Source: Acanthochlamys bracteata
Taxonomy: Eukaryota; Streptophyta; Magnoliopsida; Pandanales; Velloziaceae
Assembly (NCBI GenBank): GCA_019914995.1
Contig: CM034133.1
Location: 4,898,001-4,962,000 of the forward strand
Length of the DNA stretch: 64,000 bases
Direction of reading: 5' to 3'
Below are positions 1 through 8,869 of this stretch, piece by piece (the stretch's first letter is position 1; each line of letters opens with the position of its first letter). The position numbers and the translations under genes are program-made. The notes under the pieces are model-generated. The model saw only the letters and a list, made by a program, of their open reading frames with translations, was not told where the DNA came from and searched no databases.

Positions 1-1005
1 TTCTACACGTATAGGTACGTATAGGGCCTGACATTGGCCGAAACTGCCCCTGGTAGGAGGGGTATGCAGTGGTCTTGTGATCAGCGAGGGGCGAAGTCGA
101 TTAGGAGCTTTAAAAACTCTTGCAAATTTGCCCAGAATACCTTGCAGATCAGTTGGTAGTGGACTGACCTCTTCTTTGGTTTTATTGTCAAGGCAAGCTA
201 CAAGGCAAAGTGACCATAGTGTGGTTTTAAGACTGAGACTTGTTAGTTACGAGAGCATTCCTCTCCTAATTCCGTACAGCATGAAGTCCTTTCCCTGTCG
301 GTGAATCTCATTAATTAATCGTCACTAATCTTAAACTCTCTAGCCATTGGATGCAAAGATCAAATCCATACCTCTTAGAGGAAAGAGATAGGCATCAACC
401 ACTAGATCTATTCCTAGGACCATCAAGGGAACATGCTTGTGGAGGACATCAATAGTGTGAGGTACGCCATTCGCCAACTCTATCTTGAGGGAACGCATCG
501 CCACAGAGTAGAGTTTCAAGAGCTTAGCTAAGTGATTGGATATGAAGTTGTGTGTGCTTCCGGAGTCAACTAGAATGAGTACTTCCTATTTCTTGATCCT
601 TCCTACCACGTGGACGTTTGTGGCGCAACCATACCATGGATGGTACTCAAGGATACAATGGCATCCTAAGCTAAATCCTCTTGTTCTTCTATTGAATCTC
701 CCGCATTATCATCCGAGTTAACCACTATAATGGCATATAATTTTGTGGCGCATTTACGTCTTCTCTCATATTTCTCATCGCAGTAAAAGCAAAGACGCTT
801 AGTGCGGCTAGCATTTATTTCTGCCACCAGGAGACTGGACGTTCTTGGCTTGGAACTTGGCTCTGAAATACCTGCAGAAGAGAAGAGCATTCCTGATTGT
901 GTAGCTGCCTTATTATACCCTGAATTTGTAGGACGAACAGGAGGGATTCATCCACTTTGTAGTGGGATAGCTGATGTTTTATGTTCATACATTTTTGCTA
1001 ACATG
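1..1005 (-). mobile_element. Ty3/gypsy retrotransposon fragment (protease and zinc-knuckle region)
   Basis: This is part of a Ty3/gypsy polyprotein gene read on the minus strand; it runs off the left edge. The segment at about 666-890 encodes a Gag zinc knuckle of the form CFYCDEKYERRRKC. It closely resembles the knuckle of the better preserved element at 58930-64000 (CFYCDAKYERGHRC). The stretch at about 300-640 corresponds to the retroviral-type aspartic protease, including a region equivalent to the DSGSTHNF active-site block. The element is broken in several places and is a fossil. It appears to continue at 6325-8312 beyond a nested cluster of other elements. Confidence 0.75.
657..1005. 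repeat. 349-bp direct repeat, copy 1 (gypsy zinc-knuckle region)
   Basis: This 349-bp segment recurs in the same orientation at 6325-6673 with only about a dozen differences seen by eye. The similarity begins at AATGGCATCCTAAGC and stops abruptly after GCTAACATG in both copies. The two copies flank the 1006-6324 cluster, so this is either a duplication produced with the insertion or rearrangement, or a junction between two related gypsy copies. Confidence 0.85.
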
Positions 1006-1173
1006 GGATGCCTCCACAAGCAATTCCTGGACAACAACCACCCCCATCGGAAATTCTAATGGAGGAAGCATATCGGCCAACGGATCCATTACCGGAAATG
1101 CTTAGAATTGCATCAAGATCGGATTGGATTCAGTTCCATTCCTCGAGAAGGGGAATAGGGAACCAATCAAATC
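1006..1173 (+). other. short element remnant ending in a polypurine tract
   Basis: This stretch links the gypsy fragment to the first LTR. Its end, 1145-1161 (GAGAAGGGGAATAGGGA), is purine-rich and lies about a dozen bases before an LTR start. That is where a plus-strand polypurine tract would be expected. The rest is short open sequence without a recognisable domain. I infer it is the 3' tail of an internal region of the same LTR family. Confidence 0.4.
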
Positions 1174-1529
1174 TAGGACCATACATCACATCAGCATCAC
1201 ATCAAAGCACTGTTGATGCATTTCTCATCACATGGGCTTGAAGGGACGTTTCGTCTTTTAGCACTGATGTAACCATGTAATAGTAAAGTGATAAGATTCC
1301 CTTACATTATTATACCTGGCCACTATTTACATCTCGGCCACTAGTTAGTAGAGTCTTATCAGGGACGCTACAGCGTTCCTTTATAACTCTATAAATAGAG
1401 GGCGCTCTCCTCTATTGAGGATCATCCTCAATTTAAATAAACGAAGATCTTCCATTAAATCCACTTGAGCTCTTGCTGTGTTCTTAAGCTTCCCTTTTAG
1501 TTTCTTTCTTTTTTCCGCCATATTATACA
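1174..1529 (+). repeat. LTR (related to the 1601-2064 family) followed by a primer-binding site
   Basis: The segment starts TAGGACCATACATCACATC and shares blocks with the LTRs at 1601-2064 and 5052-5524. Shared blocks include the GGCCACTA stretches and a TATA-like stretch before GAGGGCGC. It ends in ATTATACA. TGGTATCGGAGCC follows at 1533-1545, which fits the complement of the 3' end of plant initiator-methionine tRNA. A polypurine tract lies just before it, so this LTR has both upstream and downstream internal sequence, as in tandem or recombinant LTR arrays. Confidence 0.6.
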
Positions 1530-1532
1530 ATC

Positions 1533-1545
1533 TGGTATCGGAGCC
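1533..1545 (+). promoter_or_regulatory. tRNA-Met-type primer-binding site
   Basis: TGGTATCGGAGCC lies three bases downstream of the LTR end. Plant LTR retrotransposons commonly use TGGTATCAGAGC. About 45 bp later the same motif appears inverted (GCTCTGATACCA, 1591-1602) directly before the next LTR. Confidence 0.6.
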
Positions 1546-1600
1546 TTGGTGCGTGGAGCCCTTCCTCTCACTAGGTTTTATTCTTTGCTCGCTCTGATAC

Positions 1601-2064
1601 CAGGACCTAAATATCACATCAAAGGACTGCTGAGAGATTCCTTCTTATCACAAATAGCAGTAACAACACATGACCACTGTGTATCGAGACGAGATGTTTT
1701 ATCTTGTAGCCATTGTTGTAATAATATAGTGATAAAATTTGCTTGTATTATTGTATCTGGCCACTATGTATCGGGGGTCACGTAGATTAGTAGAGTCTTG
1801 TCATTAGTTAGTGGTGTCTCATCATTGTACTATGCCCACATGCATATGTCGGCCACTAGCACAAGATGAGGCTTATGGGATACGCCACTACGATCCCTTG
1901 TAAATATTATAAATATAGGGCTTCCCCTCCTTGGATGAGGCACTCCCTCATACCACTTGTGAATAAACCAAAAGCTTTGGTTCATATCTCTGATCTCCCT
2001 CTTTTTAATTTTCTTTCAACCTTTCTCTTTCCGCCGTTCGGCTATCTAGATCCAGGTTTACCCA
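1601..2064 (+). repeat. 5' LTR of the 1601-5524 unit
   Basis: This LTR is matched over its whole length by 5052-5524. It starts CAGGACCTAAATATCACATC, where the partner copy has TGGGACC, and ends TTTACCCA. A TATA-like stretch (TATAAATATAGGGC) lies near 1909-1922, followed by a pyrimidine-rich R/U5-like tail. It is preceded by an inverted primer-binding-site motif and followed by a direct one. Confidence 0.8.
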
Positions 2065-2067
2065 ATT

Positions 2068-2080
2068 TGGTATCAGAGCC
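2068..2080 (+). promoter_or_regulatory. primer-binding site (initiator tRNA-Met)
   Basis: TGGTATCAGAGCC begins four bases after the LTR end. It matches the standard complement of the plant tRNA-iMet 3' end. Pararetroviruses of plants use the same primer, so this site does not decide between the two. Confidence 0.8.
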
Positions 2081-2998
2081 GTAGATAGTCTAACCACACC
2101 GTGTATCTTCTTCGTGTATCTCACGTCGTCTATCAGAGATTCGCTTTGACAGAACTGGTATGGCTTCCTTCACAATATCGTTTGGTTTTCCTAACATCAT
2201 TTTAGTTTTAGTTGCAGAAAGTGTTGTCGTTATTTGCTTATAGTATTGTAAGAAAATGATAAGTTGAGAAACTTGCAGTTCAATGGTACCTTCTTCGATC
2301 TTGAGCTACTACACCACGGAGTAGAAAATGAACCATGGCTGTGCTCGGTACTTCTGAAGTAAGGGTATAGGCTAGGGGTTCAAGAAACTTTTTAGAGCGA
2401 AGTTGAGATTGAGGCTGAGCTCTGACGCGAAAGCCACCGTCAGGGGTGCTCTGTTTAGCCGGAGGTATTTGGGTCAAACCTAGTGAGAGGTTGAAGAAGA
2501 ATGCCTGAGAACTGTTGGTTTTGATCTTTATCAATTTTTTACATATGAAAGCAAATATACGAATATATGCTCTAAGCTAACTGTGCAGGTCTAATCAAAG
2601 AAGGAAGGAACTGTCAAAGAAACATCGGGTCAAATCCAGTGTATACCTATGATCAAAGATCAATTTATATTGCATACCTATGGACAGAAATGTTCATATT
2701 ACCTCAGCAGAAAAGCAAGCGTCTCCACAGAGACTAAATCTGCATCCGATTACGAAGTCTAGATAACTCTTGGCTAAAGTATTTTAGAAAATTACAACCG
2801 GTTACTAAGCATAAGATAACTCTTGGATAAAGCATACTGGGAATACAACATCTAGTTACTGAATCTGGATAACTCTCGGCTAAAGTACAATACGTTCTTC
2901 TCAACAAGAAGAATCAAAACAAAAGCAATCGTATGAACTACGATTACCTCCTTTCCCACAGGAAAGAAACTCCTTCCCAACTGGAAGAGAGATTACTT

Positions 2999-3142
2999 GG
3001 AGCAAGTCTAAAATCACAGGTGTTTACTACAAAAGGAAAACATCCTGATGTCTTTAGATTTCCTTATAGTGGAGCAAGTCTAAGTTCACAGGTGTTTACT
3101 CCGAAAGGAAAACATCCTGATGGCTTTAGATATCCTTAGATA
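2999..3142 (+). repeat. two 72-bp tandem units encoding a 24-residue repeat
   Basis: Units 2999-3070 and 3071-3142 differ at only a few bases and keep the same reading frame. Each encodes a 24-residue unit beginning GASL and containing QVFT and KGKHPD. The frame around them is open from 2933 to 3139. The function is unknown. Confidence 0.75.
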
Positions 3143-3144
3143 GG

Positions 3145-3184
3145 ACAATAGTCATCTAAAGATGAACGGTCAGATGACTATTGT
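3145..3184. repeat. perfect 13-bp inverted repeat (hairpin)
   Basis: ACAATAGTCATCT at 3145-3157 is exactly complementary to AGATGACTATTGT at 3172-3184, with a 14-base loop. It lies directly after the 72-bp repeats and about 250 bases before the coding remnants. It could be structured leader RNA or a decayed insertion footprint. Confidence 0.75.
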
Positions 3185-3433
3185 AGGCCTTCTCGGTCAA
3201 CAAAGTCAAATGGCATATATACATCAATACGAGTTTGAATAAAACTCAGTATATTTTTTGGAGTCTACTGCAATAGACAAAGAAGAATATAAATACAATA
3301 TATATCGTTGGGACTTTAAAGTCAAAATATCCAATACGATATACAATACAATATTGTTCGTATACTGCACAATTCTTACAATATCCTTTCTATCATATTT
3401 GCAGTTATACTAACATGCTTGTTCTTATCAGGA

Positions 3434-5021
3434 CATGAATATTGACCAGGAATTCACCGAGTTCTTGGAAAAAATGAAGCGTGAAAAACAGTGGAAGCAA
3501 GTAGCCTCTTAAAAGCTGAAACAAGTTTCTGCTGAAGCTTCAGCTTCAAGTCCCACTGGAGTTACTCCCACAGGAGTAGTTACTGCTCCCACAGGAGTAC
3601 AAGTTACGTCAACTCCCACAGGAGCAATGACCGTAACGCCAACTCCCACAGAAGTAATGGATGTTCCCACAGGAACAAAAACTACACCGACTCCCACAGG
3701 AGAAGGTTTCGCTCCCACAGGAGCAGTTGCACTTGCGACCAAACAAGTCAAAAGGCAACCAGCTCAACAGGCAAAACAACCCCAAAATAAGGAAAAGCAA
3801 TTATTTCTGCTTCAGCAGCAATTCCTGCTAAAAAGCAATATTACGCCGCAATAACGGTGCGAGATTGGTACAACATGAATCTGAAGAACACCAGTCCAGA
3901 TTTATATGACAAAATCAATGGGTGCTTCAGAGCTATGTAATCTACAGACTACAAAGCTGCAAATTTTTGGCTTACACAAATGGACTGGACATTCACAGAA
4001 ATGAGAAAAATCCAGAACGAGATTCGAGCCTTAGTTGCAAAACTAATTGAGTTCTCGGCCACAGCCAGATCAGAAGTCCAATGTTCAAAAGATGCAAATC
4101 TATTTATTGGGACTTTCACAGATCAAAGAAAACTGAGGGACATCTTCATCCAGATCGAGGCGAAGGACATCGTTAACCTCAAAATACAAGACTTCCTAGA
4201 TCAATTCATCTCTATAAACTAGAGAATGATAAGGTCAAGAAACTACAAACCGAGATCACAATTCAAAACATGATCACGATGTACGAACGACAACTTCTGG
4301 GAGACTCGCAGCTACTTCTATTCTTTCATCAACTGGAGGATACTGGAGTAGAACAACTCCTTACTGGAGAAGAGCTCTTCCTTAACAAAAACCAAAGGCC
4401 AAGAATACTGGCGTGCTTCCGGGACATCCCTCGTTACAAATCTCATATCAGAAAGGGGCTTGTTCATAAAGTATACATCAACACGGACCAACCAAAAGAT
4501 TACTTCGGTTGTATCCCTGACATCTGCGAAGTCACCGTCGTCAAATATTCTAGCAGATTCCAAACCATCTTCATGTTCAAAATTTGGAGCATCTGGGAGG
4601 AATGGGATTGTACAAAGCTATTCCCAGCGATCCAAATTTGGGAACTGAACAGGGTGTCTGATGCACAAATCATCACTTCGTGAGGTTCAACAAAAAGGAC
4701 TTCAACGAAGATGAAGAAAGGCGCCAAACAGCACAAGAGTTCTTCAGCGAAATAGACCACACTGCTCGCTTTGGAACTAACTCGGTCTATGCAGGTAAAA
4801 CTGTTCTATTCGTAGACAACATAGACAAAAATACAGGATTCCGAGGGCGAGTTGTACGTGATTTTCTCGAATCCCTACACTTCGGCAAAATTAGGACAAA
4901 AGCACAAAAAGACTATCTTCTGAACCAAGAGATGGAAGACCAGCTTGATAACGTAGCAATGAATGATGCAGACGATTCATTGGATTCGAATACATTGGCA
5001 GCACTCACAATTGATGACTAG
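3434..5021 (+). pseudogene. coding remnants of unknown family, with a TPTG repeat region
   Basis: Consecutive plus-strand coding stretches fill this interval. First comes a short charged N-terminal part beginning MNIDQEF. Then comes a Thr/Pro/Gly-rich repeat region (about 3549-3731) and a Gln/Lys-rich linker. A domain follows with tryptophan and aromatic blocks (RDWYNMNL, NFWLTQMDWTF), and the tail is acidic (DDSLDSN). I recognise no gag, protease, polymerase or integrase motif and cannot name a family. The coding material is broken and should be treated as a fossil. Its position between LTRs and close to pararetrovirus sequence suggests a virus-like origin, but that is inference. Confidence 0.45.
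3549..3731 (+). repeat. CTCCCACAGGAG repeats encoding Thr-Pro-Thr-Gly units
   Basis: About eight copies of CTCCCACAGGAG or close variants occur at irregular 15-30-base spacing. In the plus frame they encode TPTG or APTG units separated by valine- and threonine-rich spacers. The core is itself an inverted repeat (CTCC/GGAG), and the minus strand is open as well (PVG repeats). A related stretch appears after the second LTR at 5530-5560, which links that flank to the same internal region. Confidence 0.75.
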
Positions 5022-5051
5022 GTCCATCAGAGTCTTGCGCGCGAAGTGTGG

Positions 5052-5524
5052 TGGGACCTAAACATCACATCAAAGGACTGTTGAGAAATTCCTTCTTATC
5101 ACAAACAACAGTAGCAACACATGACAACTGACGTGGCTTGACGAGATATGATGAGACGTTTTGTCTTGTAGCCATTATTATAATAGTATAGTATAAAATT
5201 TTCATGCATTATTATACCTGACCACTATGTATCGGGGAGCCACGTAGGTTAGTGGAGTCTTGTCATTAGTTAGTGGTCTCTCATTATTGTACTATGCCCA
5301 CATGCATATGTCGGCCACTAGCACAAGATGAGGCTTATGGGATACGCCACTGTGATCCCTTATAAATACTTAAATATGGGGCTTCCTCCCTTGGATGGGG
5401 CACCCCTTCATACCACTTGTGAATAAACCAAAAGCTTTGGTTCACATTTCTGATCTCCCTCTATTTAATTTTCTTCCAACCTTTCTCCTTCCGCCGCCCG
5501 GCTATCTAGATCCAAGTTTACCCA
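5052..5524 (+). repeat. 3' LTR of the 1601-5524 unit
   Basis: This LTR starts TGGGACCTAAACATC and ends TTTACCCA, matching 1601-2064 in the same orientation with scattered differences. A TATA-like stretch (TATAAATACTTAAATA) lies near 5361-5376. After the LTR comes ATTTGG, the same spacer that precedes TATCAGAGC at the first LTR. The sequence then jumps into a piece of the TPTG-repeat region. Confidence 0.8.
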
Positions 5525-5632
5525 ATTTGGCAACTCCCACAGGATCAATGATCGTAACCTCGAAGAAATTGGAAGTCAGAAGAGAAAAGGAAAATCCAAA
5601 CAAAGAAGAAATTCTTTGATAGGAAATTCCTT

Positions 5633-5712
5633 GATCGGGCGGCGGAAGGAGAAAGGTTGGAAGAAAATTAAATAGAGGGAGATCAAACATGTGAACCAAA
5701 GGTTTTGGTTTA
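5633..5712 (-). repeat. inverted fragment of the same LTR
   Basis: This 80-bp piece is the reverse complement of about 5425-5510 in the neighbouring LTR, with few differences. For example, GGAAGGAGAAAGGTTGGAAG lies opposite CTTCCAACCTTTCTCCTTCC. The two arms are separated by about 120 bases, so a transcript across 5420-5712 could fold into a long hairpin. It marks a rearranged end of the LTR cluster. Confidence 0.8.
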
Positions 5713-6300
5713 TGGATGCTTCGTCAGGGTTGGTATGCTTGATCACCGACGTAATTGTATTTCCTGAAGCTGTGAAGTACTCAATTGGCATTAGAGGTAT
5801 TGGCTTCAAGGTCTTCAGGAATAGCTACATGTCGTTATCCAGCTTTAAGTGTCGTATGTCTACTAATCTTGGTTGAATAGTTTTACCTATTAACTTCGAA
5901 TAGTTTGACAAGCTCTTTTGGAGTTACTGATTTGAATGTAGATGTATCAATCAAAGCCATATAGTGTTCCCATTGTATTCTAAGTATTTTTTAGCATGTT
6001 AGGAGCTCTATCCCTTGGAGCTTTATAGATAAAGTGCAGGACTTATCTATATGTTGATATTCCAGACTTATACAGAAGTTCGGATGTATATTGACACCAA
6101 ATAAACGGTTCACCAAATTGGATTTAGCTCCGCCATGATGCTGTTTAGAGGGTTATTTACAATACTCTCATCCATACATACCACCATTATTGGTGTATCA
6201 ATCCCGAATCTAAAGAGAGCCGTAATTTTGAGCTGTATTAGCCCGATATGTATGTATTTCATTCTCAGATATTTTTCTCGTAGTTTTTCAGTTTTGTTTT
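5713..6300 (-). mobile_element. endogenous pararetrovirus remnant: Caulimoviridae movement protein
   Basis: On the minus strand this interval contains coding blocks typical of the 30K-superfamily movement protein of plant pararetroviruses. A block near 6140-6290 contains IHIGLIQL and FGIDTPI. A block near 6030-6090 (HPNFCISL, TLSIKLQG) parallels the caulimovirus stretch around YPKFGISL and QTLSLI. I judge the family from these aligned motifs from memory; a profile search would be needed to place the genus. The copy is partial, broken and old, and no polymerase or capsid region adjoins it in recognisable form. Confidence 0.65.
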
Positions 6301-6324
6301 TGTTTAAAAGGTTGATAGAAGATA

Positions 6325-6673
6325 AATGGCATCCTAAGCTAAATCCTCTTGTTCTTCTACTGAATCTCCCGCATTATCATCTGAGTTAACCACTATAATG
6401 GCATATAATTTTGTGGCGCACTTACGTCTTCTCTCATATTTCTCATCGCAGTAAAAGCAAAGACGCTTAGTGCGGCTAGCATTTATTTCTGCCACCAAGA
6501 GACTGGACGTTCTTGGCTTGGAACTTGGCTCTGAAATACCTGCAGAAGAGAAGAGCATTCCTGATTGTGTAGCTACCTTATTATACCCTAAATTTGTAGG
6601 ACGAACAGGAGGGATTCATCCACTTTGTAGTGGGACAGATAATGTTTTATGTTCATACATTTTTGCTAACATG
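6325..6673. repeat. 349-bp direct repeat, copy 2 (gypsy zinc-knuckle region)
   Basis: This is the second copy of 657-1005, nearly identical and in the same orientation. Here the sequence continues past GCTAACATG into gypsy Gag sequence, whereas copy 1 is cut off at that point by the LTR cluster. Confidence 0.85.
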
Positions 6674-7715
6674 TAAGCAGTTTGGAGGTCACTTAGTATG
6701 GCAGCCATAACCTTCATGGCCAGTTCTTTATAAGGCCTAAACAAACCTCCAATCAGGTCTGTCTATGTAGTGTGGGGCAGCCTAATCTCAAGTCTTCAAA
6801 AGAGGCTTGGTATTCACTCACAGTCCCCGTTTGATGAAGCTGATGTAAAGAAAGATTGGGGTTGCCTAATGCATTAAGACCAAACCAGTTCAACAAGGCG
6901 TCACACATTTTCTCCCATGAATGTTTGGTTTGTCACGTTCAAAGTTTTGGTAACATCGGTTAGTTTCTCCTTAAAGTACATGATGGCTATGTGCACTCGT
7001 TCCCACTGAGGAGTATGGCAAAATTTGAAGTATTTTTTGGCCGAATGGATTTACTCATATGGTTCACCCCCATCAAAGTATGGAAATTTGTGTCGTTTCT
7101 TATGTTTTAAGGGATAGGGTTCTTGAGGATAGTTACTGGATTGGTTTAGATAGCCTGGCCCTGATGGATTAGACTGAGTTTGATTCGTGCTCATATTAGG
7201 GTAAGTTTGATGCACAGACGTGGGAAGGGGTGATCGATTTTGGTGTGCTTATTGCCACAGTTTGAGATTTGCTGGAGTTTATTGTTGAGCTGATAGAGGC
7301 CACTGATTTTCTGGTTTGTTTTAGCTGAGGGTGTTGTTTGATTCAATGATAACTGGTTCAGCTATCCTGTATGGAACACCTTGGCTAGGAACAATGTTGG
7401 TCGATGCACTCCCTTCCTGATTTTGATCAATCATGGAATCCTTTTGCTGCCGCTCGGATTGTCCTAATGCTAAGCTTTATACGGCTCAAAGACTACCAAA
7501 GTGACTTGCTTTGTCAGTTGTGTTATGTTGCTGGATATCTGGCGTATTTCCTCACGAAGACTAGGGTCATTGTATGTATGTATAGATTTGGCGGAGGTAG
7601 ATAATTATGGTGATTGTAAGGAACACCCAGCTGTCATAGTAATGGTAGCTTCTGGTGTCTTTGGGAAGTCGGGGGTGGCCAAACGGCGTTTTTCTATAAG
7701 GATTGCTTTGATGCC
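6325..7715 (-). mobile_element. Ty3/gypsy Gag region with primer-binding site
   Basis: Read on the minus strand, this is the Gag half of the gypsy element whose protease part lies at 1-1005. It starts near the right edge and ends in the zinc knuckle at about 6334-6558. Homology to the intact-looking copy at 62700-63900 is seen in the order of blocks. These include a stretch equivalent to the Gag core around 6960-7100. A primer-binding-site variant (minus-strand GGCATCAAAGCAA) lies at 7703-7715 next to the LTR. The element is broken and old. Confidence 0.65.
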
Positions 7716-8312
7716 TAATTGATAAAACTTAAGGTGTATGCCTCGGCGCGCTTGAGCTGATTTAACTAAAAATTACTTAATTGATTAATCATGAATGCCT
7801 CTTTACAAGTCTATGACTCTATTTATAATTGAAGAAAACTACATTGCTAAGGAACTCCTTTTCTTATCTAACTCTCTATAGAAGTTCTAGTAAGAGTACA
7901 ACTCAAATTAGAAGAGTCCTTAAAGTACTAAACTTTCAATTGGCACTCAGCCTAGCCAAATGCCACTTCAGGGTCCTAGAGGCCATTATTAGTAGAACTC
8001 CATAGCTGCACTACCTCTGCCTACTTGAAATTTCTTAAGAATAGAATGTCTAAAATACTATAAAAGAATAGAGTTCTTGATGAACTCTATCATCTAATGG
8101 CGGGAACTTCAACTGGTGTCATAACTGCACTCGGGTGCTCAATTTCGGCCCCCAGTCAAAATTGAAACGATATCCTAGGTGCATTAGGAACTGCACCCAG
8201 GACACAAGTGGCACTTTGTTGTCTTCTATCTCTGTGTGGGTGTTCTGAAAGTATCTCTCTGACTGTTTGTCTATTCTCCTTTCTCTTCCTCACCTCCTTA
8301 TCCGGCACATCA
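7716..8312 (-). repeat. probable 5' LTR of the left gypsy element
   Basis: The segment follows the primer-binding site on the minus strand. It contains a minus-strand TATA box (TATAAATAGAG at 7817-7827), placed as in gypsy LTR promoters. The outer end is uncertain; CACATCA at about 8306-8312 gives a plausible TG/CA terminus. The partner LTR would lie left of the window, so neither LTR divergence nor a target duplication can be read. Confidence 0.45.
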
Positions 8313-8869
8313 GGTGACGATAACTTGTGGCAAAATACCCATGGATCAGATCTACCCTTTTTTATATAATCAAATAAATATCAATTATTTAATTATAATT
8401 CAATCCAATAGCTACACACAAATATAATATTCTACTATCTTAATTAATAATGAGGTATAAAATGCATTTCTAGTACATATTTTGAGAATAATATCATCTC
8501 TAACAATAATATTAGATGATACACATAATCAAGCCACAATAAAAAATGAGTTTAAAATAAACTCAACTAAAATTTGAGGAGGATGAAGTTGTGCCAAAAA
8601 GGTGAAAGATTTCACTACACCAAAGATTTGCAAGAAGTTCTTCTCTCCTTTTTCCTTTTCTTTCTTCTTCAACTTCTTCTTCTCTCTTTCTCTACATCAC
8701 TTTTTTTACTTTCTTTCTCTGGTTGTGGCTGGTCACTGTTAGGGCTCATCACCTCTTCTTCGATTCTTCTTCTTTTCTTATTTTCTTTCTTTTCTTTAAT
8801 TAAAGTTTAGGGCCACAATAATATTGAAATAAAATATTTTGGGTCCCACATTAGAGGGAATTCTAATAA
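8313..8869. other. AT-rich spacer
   Basis: The stretch has AT-rich sequence, a short pyrimidine-rich run (about 8640-8800) and no recognisable gene. The small reading frame at 8574-8810 consists almost entirely of Phe/Leu/Ser coded by the pyrimidine run and is not credible as a protein. Confidence 0.5.

Larger units (their letters stand above)
2081..3433 (+). other. long leader with tandem repeats and a hairpin
   Basis: About 1.35 kb lies between the primer-binding site and the first sizeable coding remnant. It contains three imperfect units of about 54 bp built around ATAACTCTTGGCTAAAGTA (about 2759-2895). Two in-frame 72-bp units follow at 2999-3142, then a perfect 13-bp inverted repeat at 3145-3184. 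Its last 50 bases look like an intron 3' end (pyrimidine-rich, TTCTTATCAG before GACATG), which is only suggestive. Confidence 0.5.
1601..5524 (+). mobile_element. LTR-bounded element with unrecognised coding content
   Basis: Two direct LTRs (1601-2064 and 5052-5524) bound about 3 kb of internal sequence, with a primer-binding site just after the first LTR. The internal part shows none of the usual landmarks of gag, protease, reverse transcriptase, RNase H or integrase. It holds a roughly 1.35-kb leader with tandem repeats and a hairpin, then coding remnants (about 3434-5021) of unknown family. No convincing polypurine tract precedes 5052, and the outer flanks do not form a clean target duplication. 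The unit therefore probably sits within a larger rearranged array. It is old and broken. It could be a nonautonomous LTR element carrying foreign sequence, or a virus-derived segment trapped between LTRs. Confidence 0.6.

Noticed and set aside
3549-3731. CRISPR-like array
   Set aside because: Repeats are only about 12 bp, irregularly spaced, lie in a plant genome and sit inside a coding stretch.
3509-3751. Minus-strand reading frame with PVG repeats
   Set aside because: It is the reverse reading of the CTCCCACAGGAG repeats, and the plus strand has better flanking coding context.
8574-8810. Possible small membrane protein
   Set aside because: The Phe/Leu/Ser-rich translation comes from a pyrimidine-rich run with no homology or gene context.
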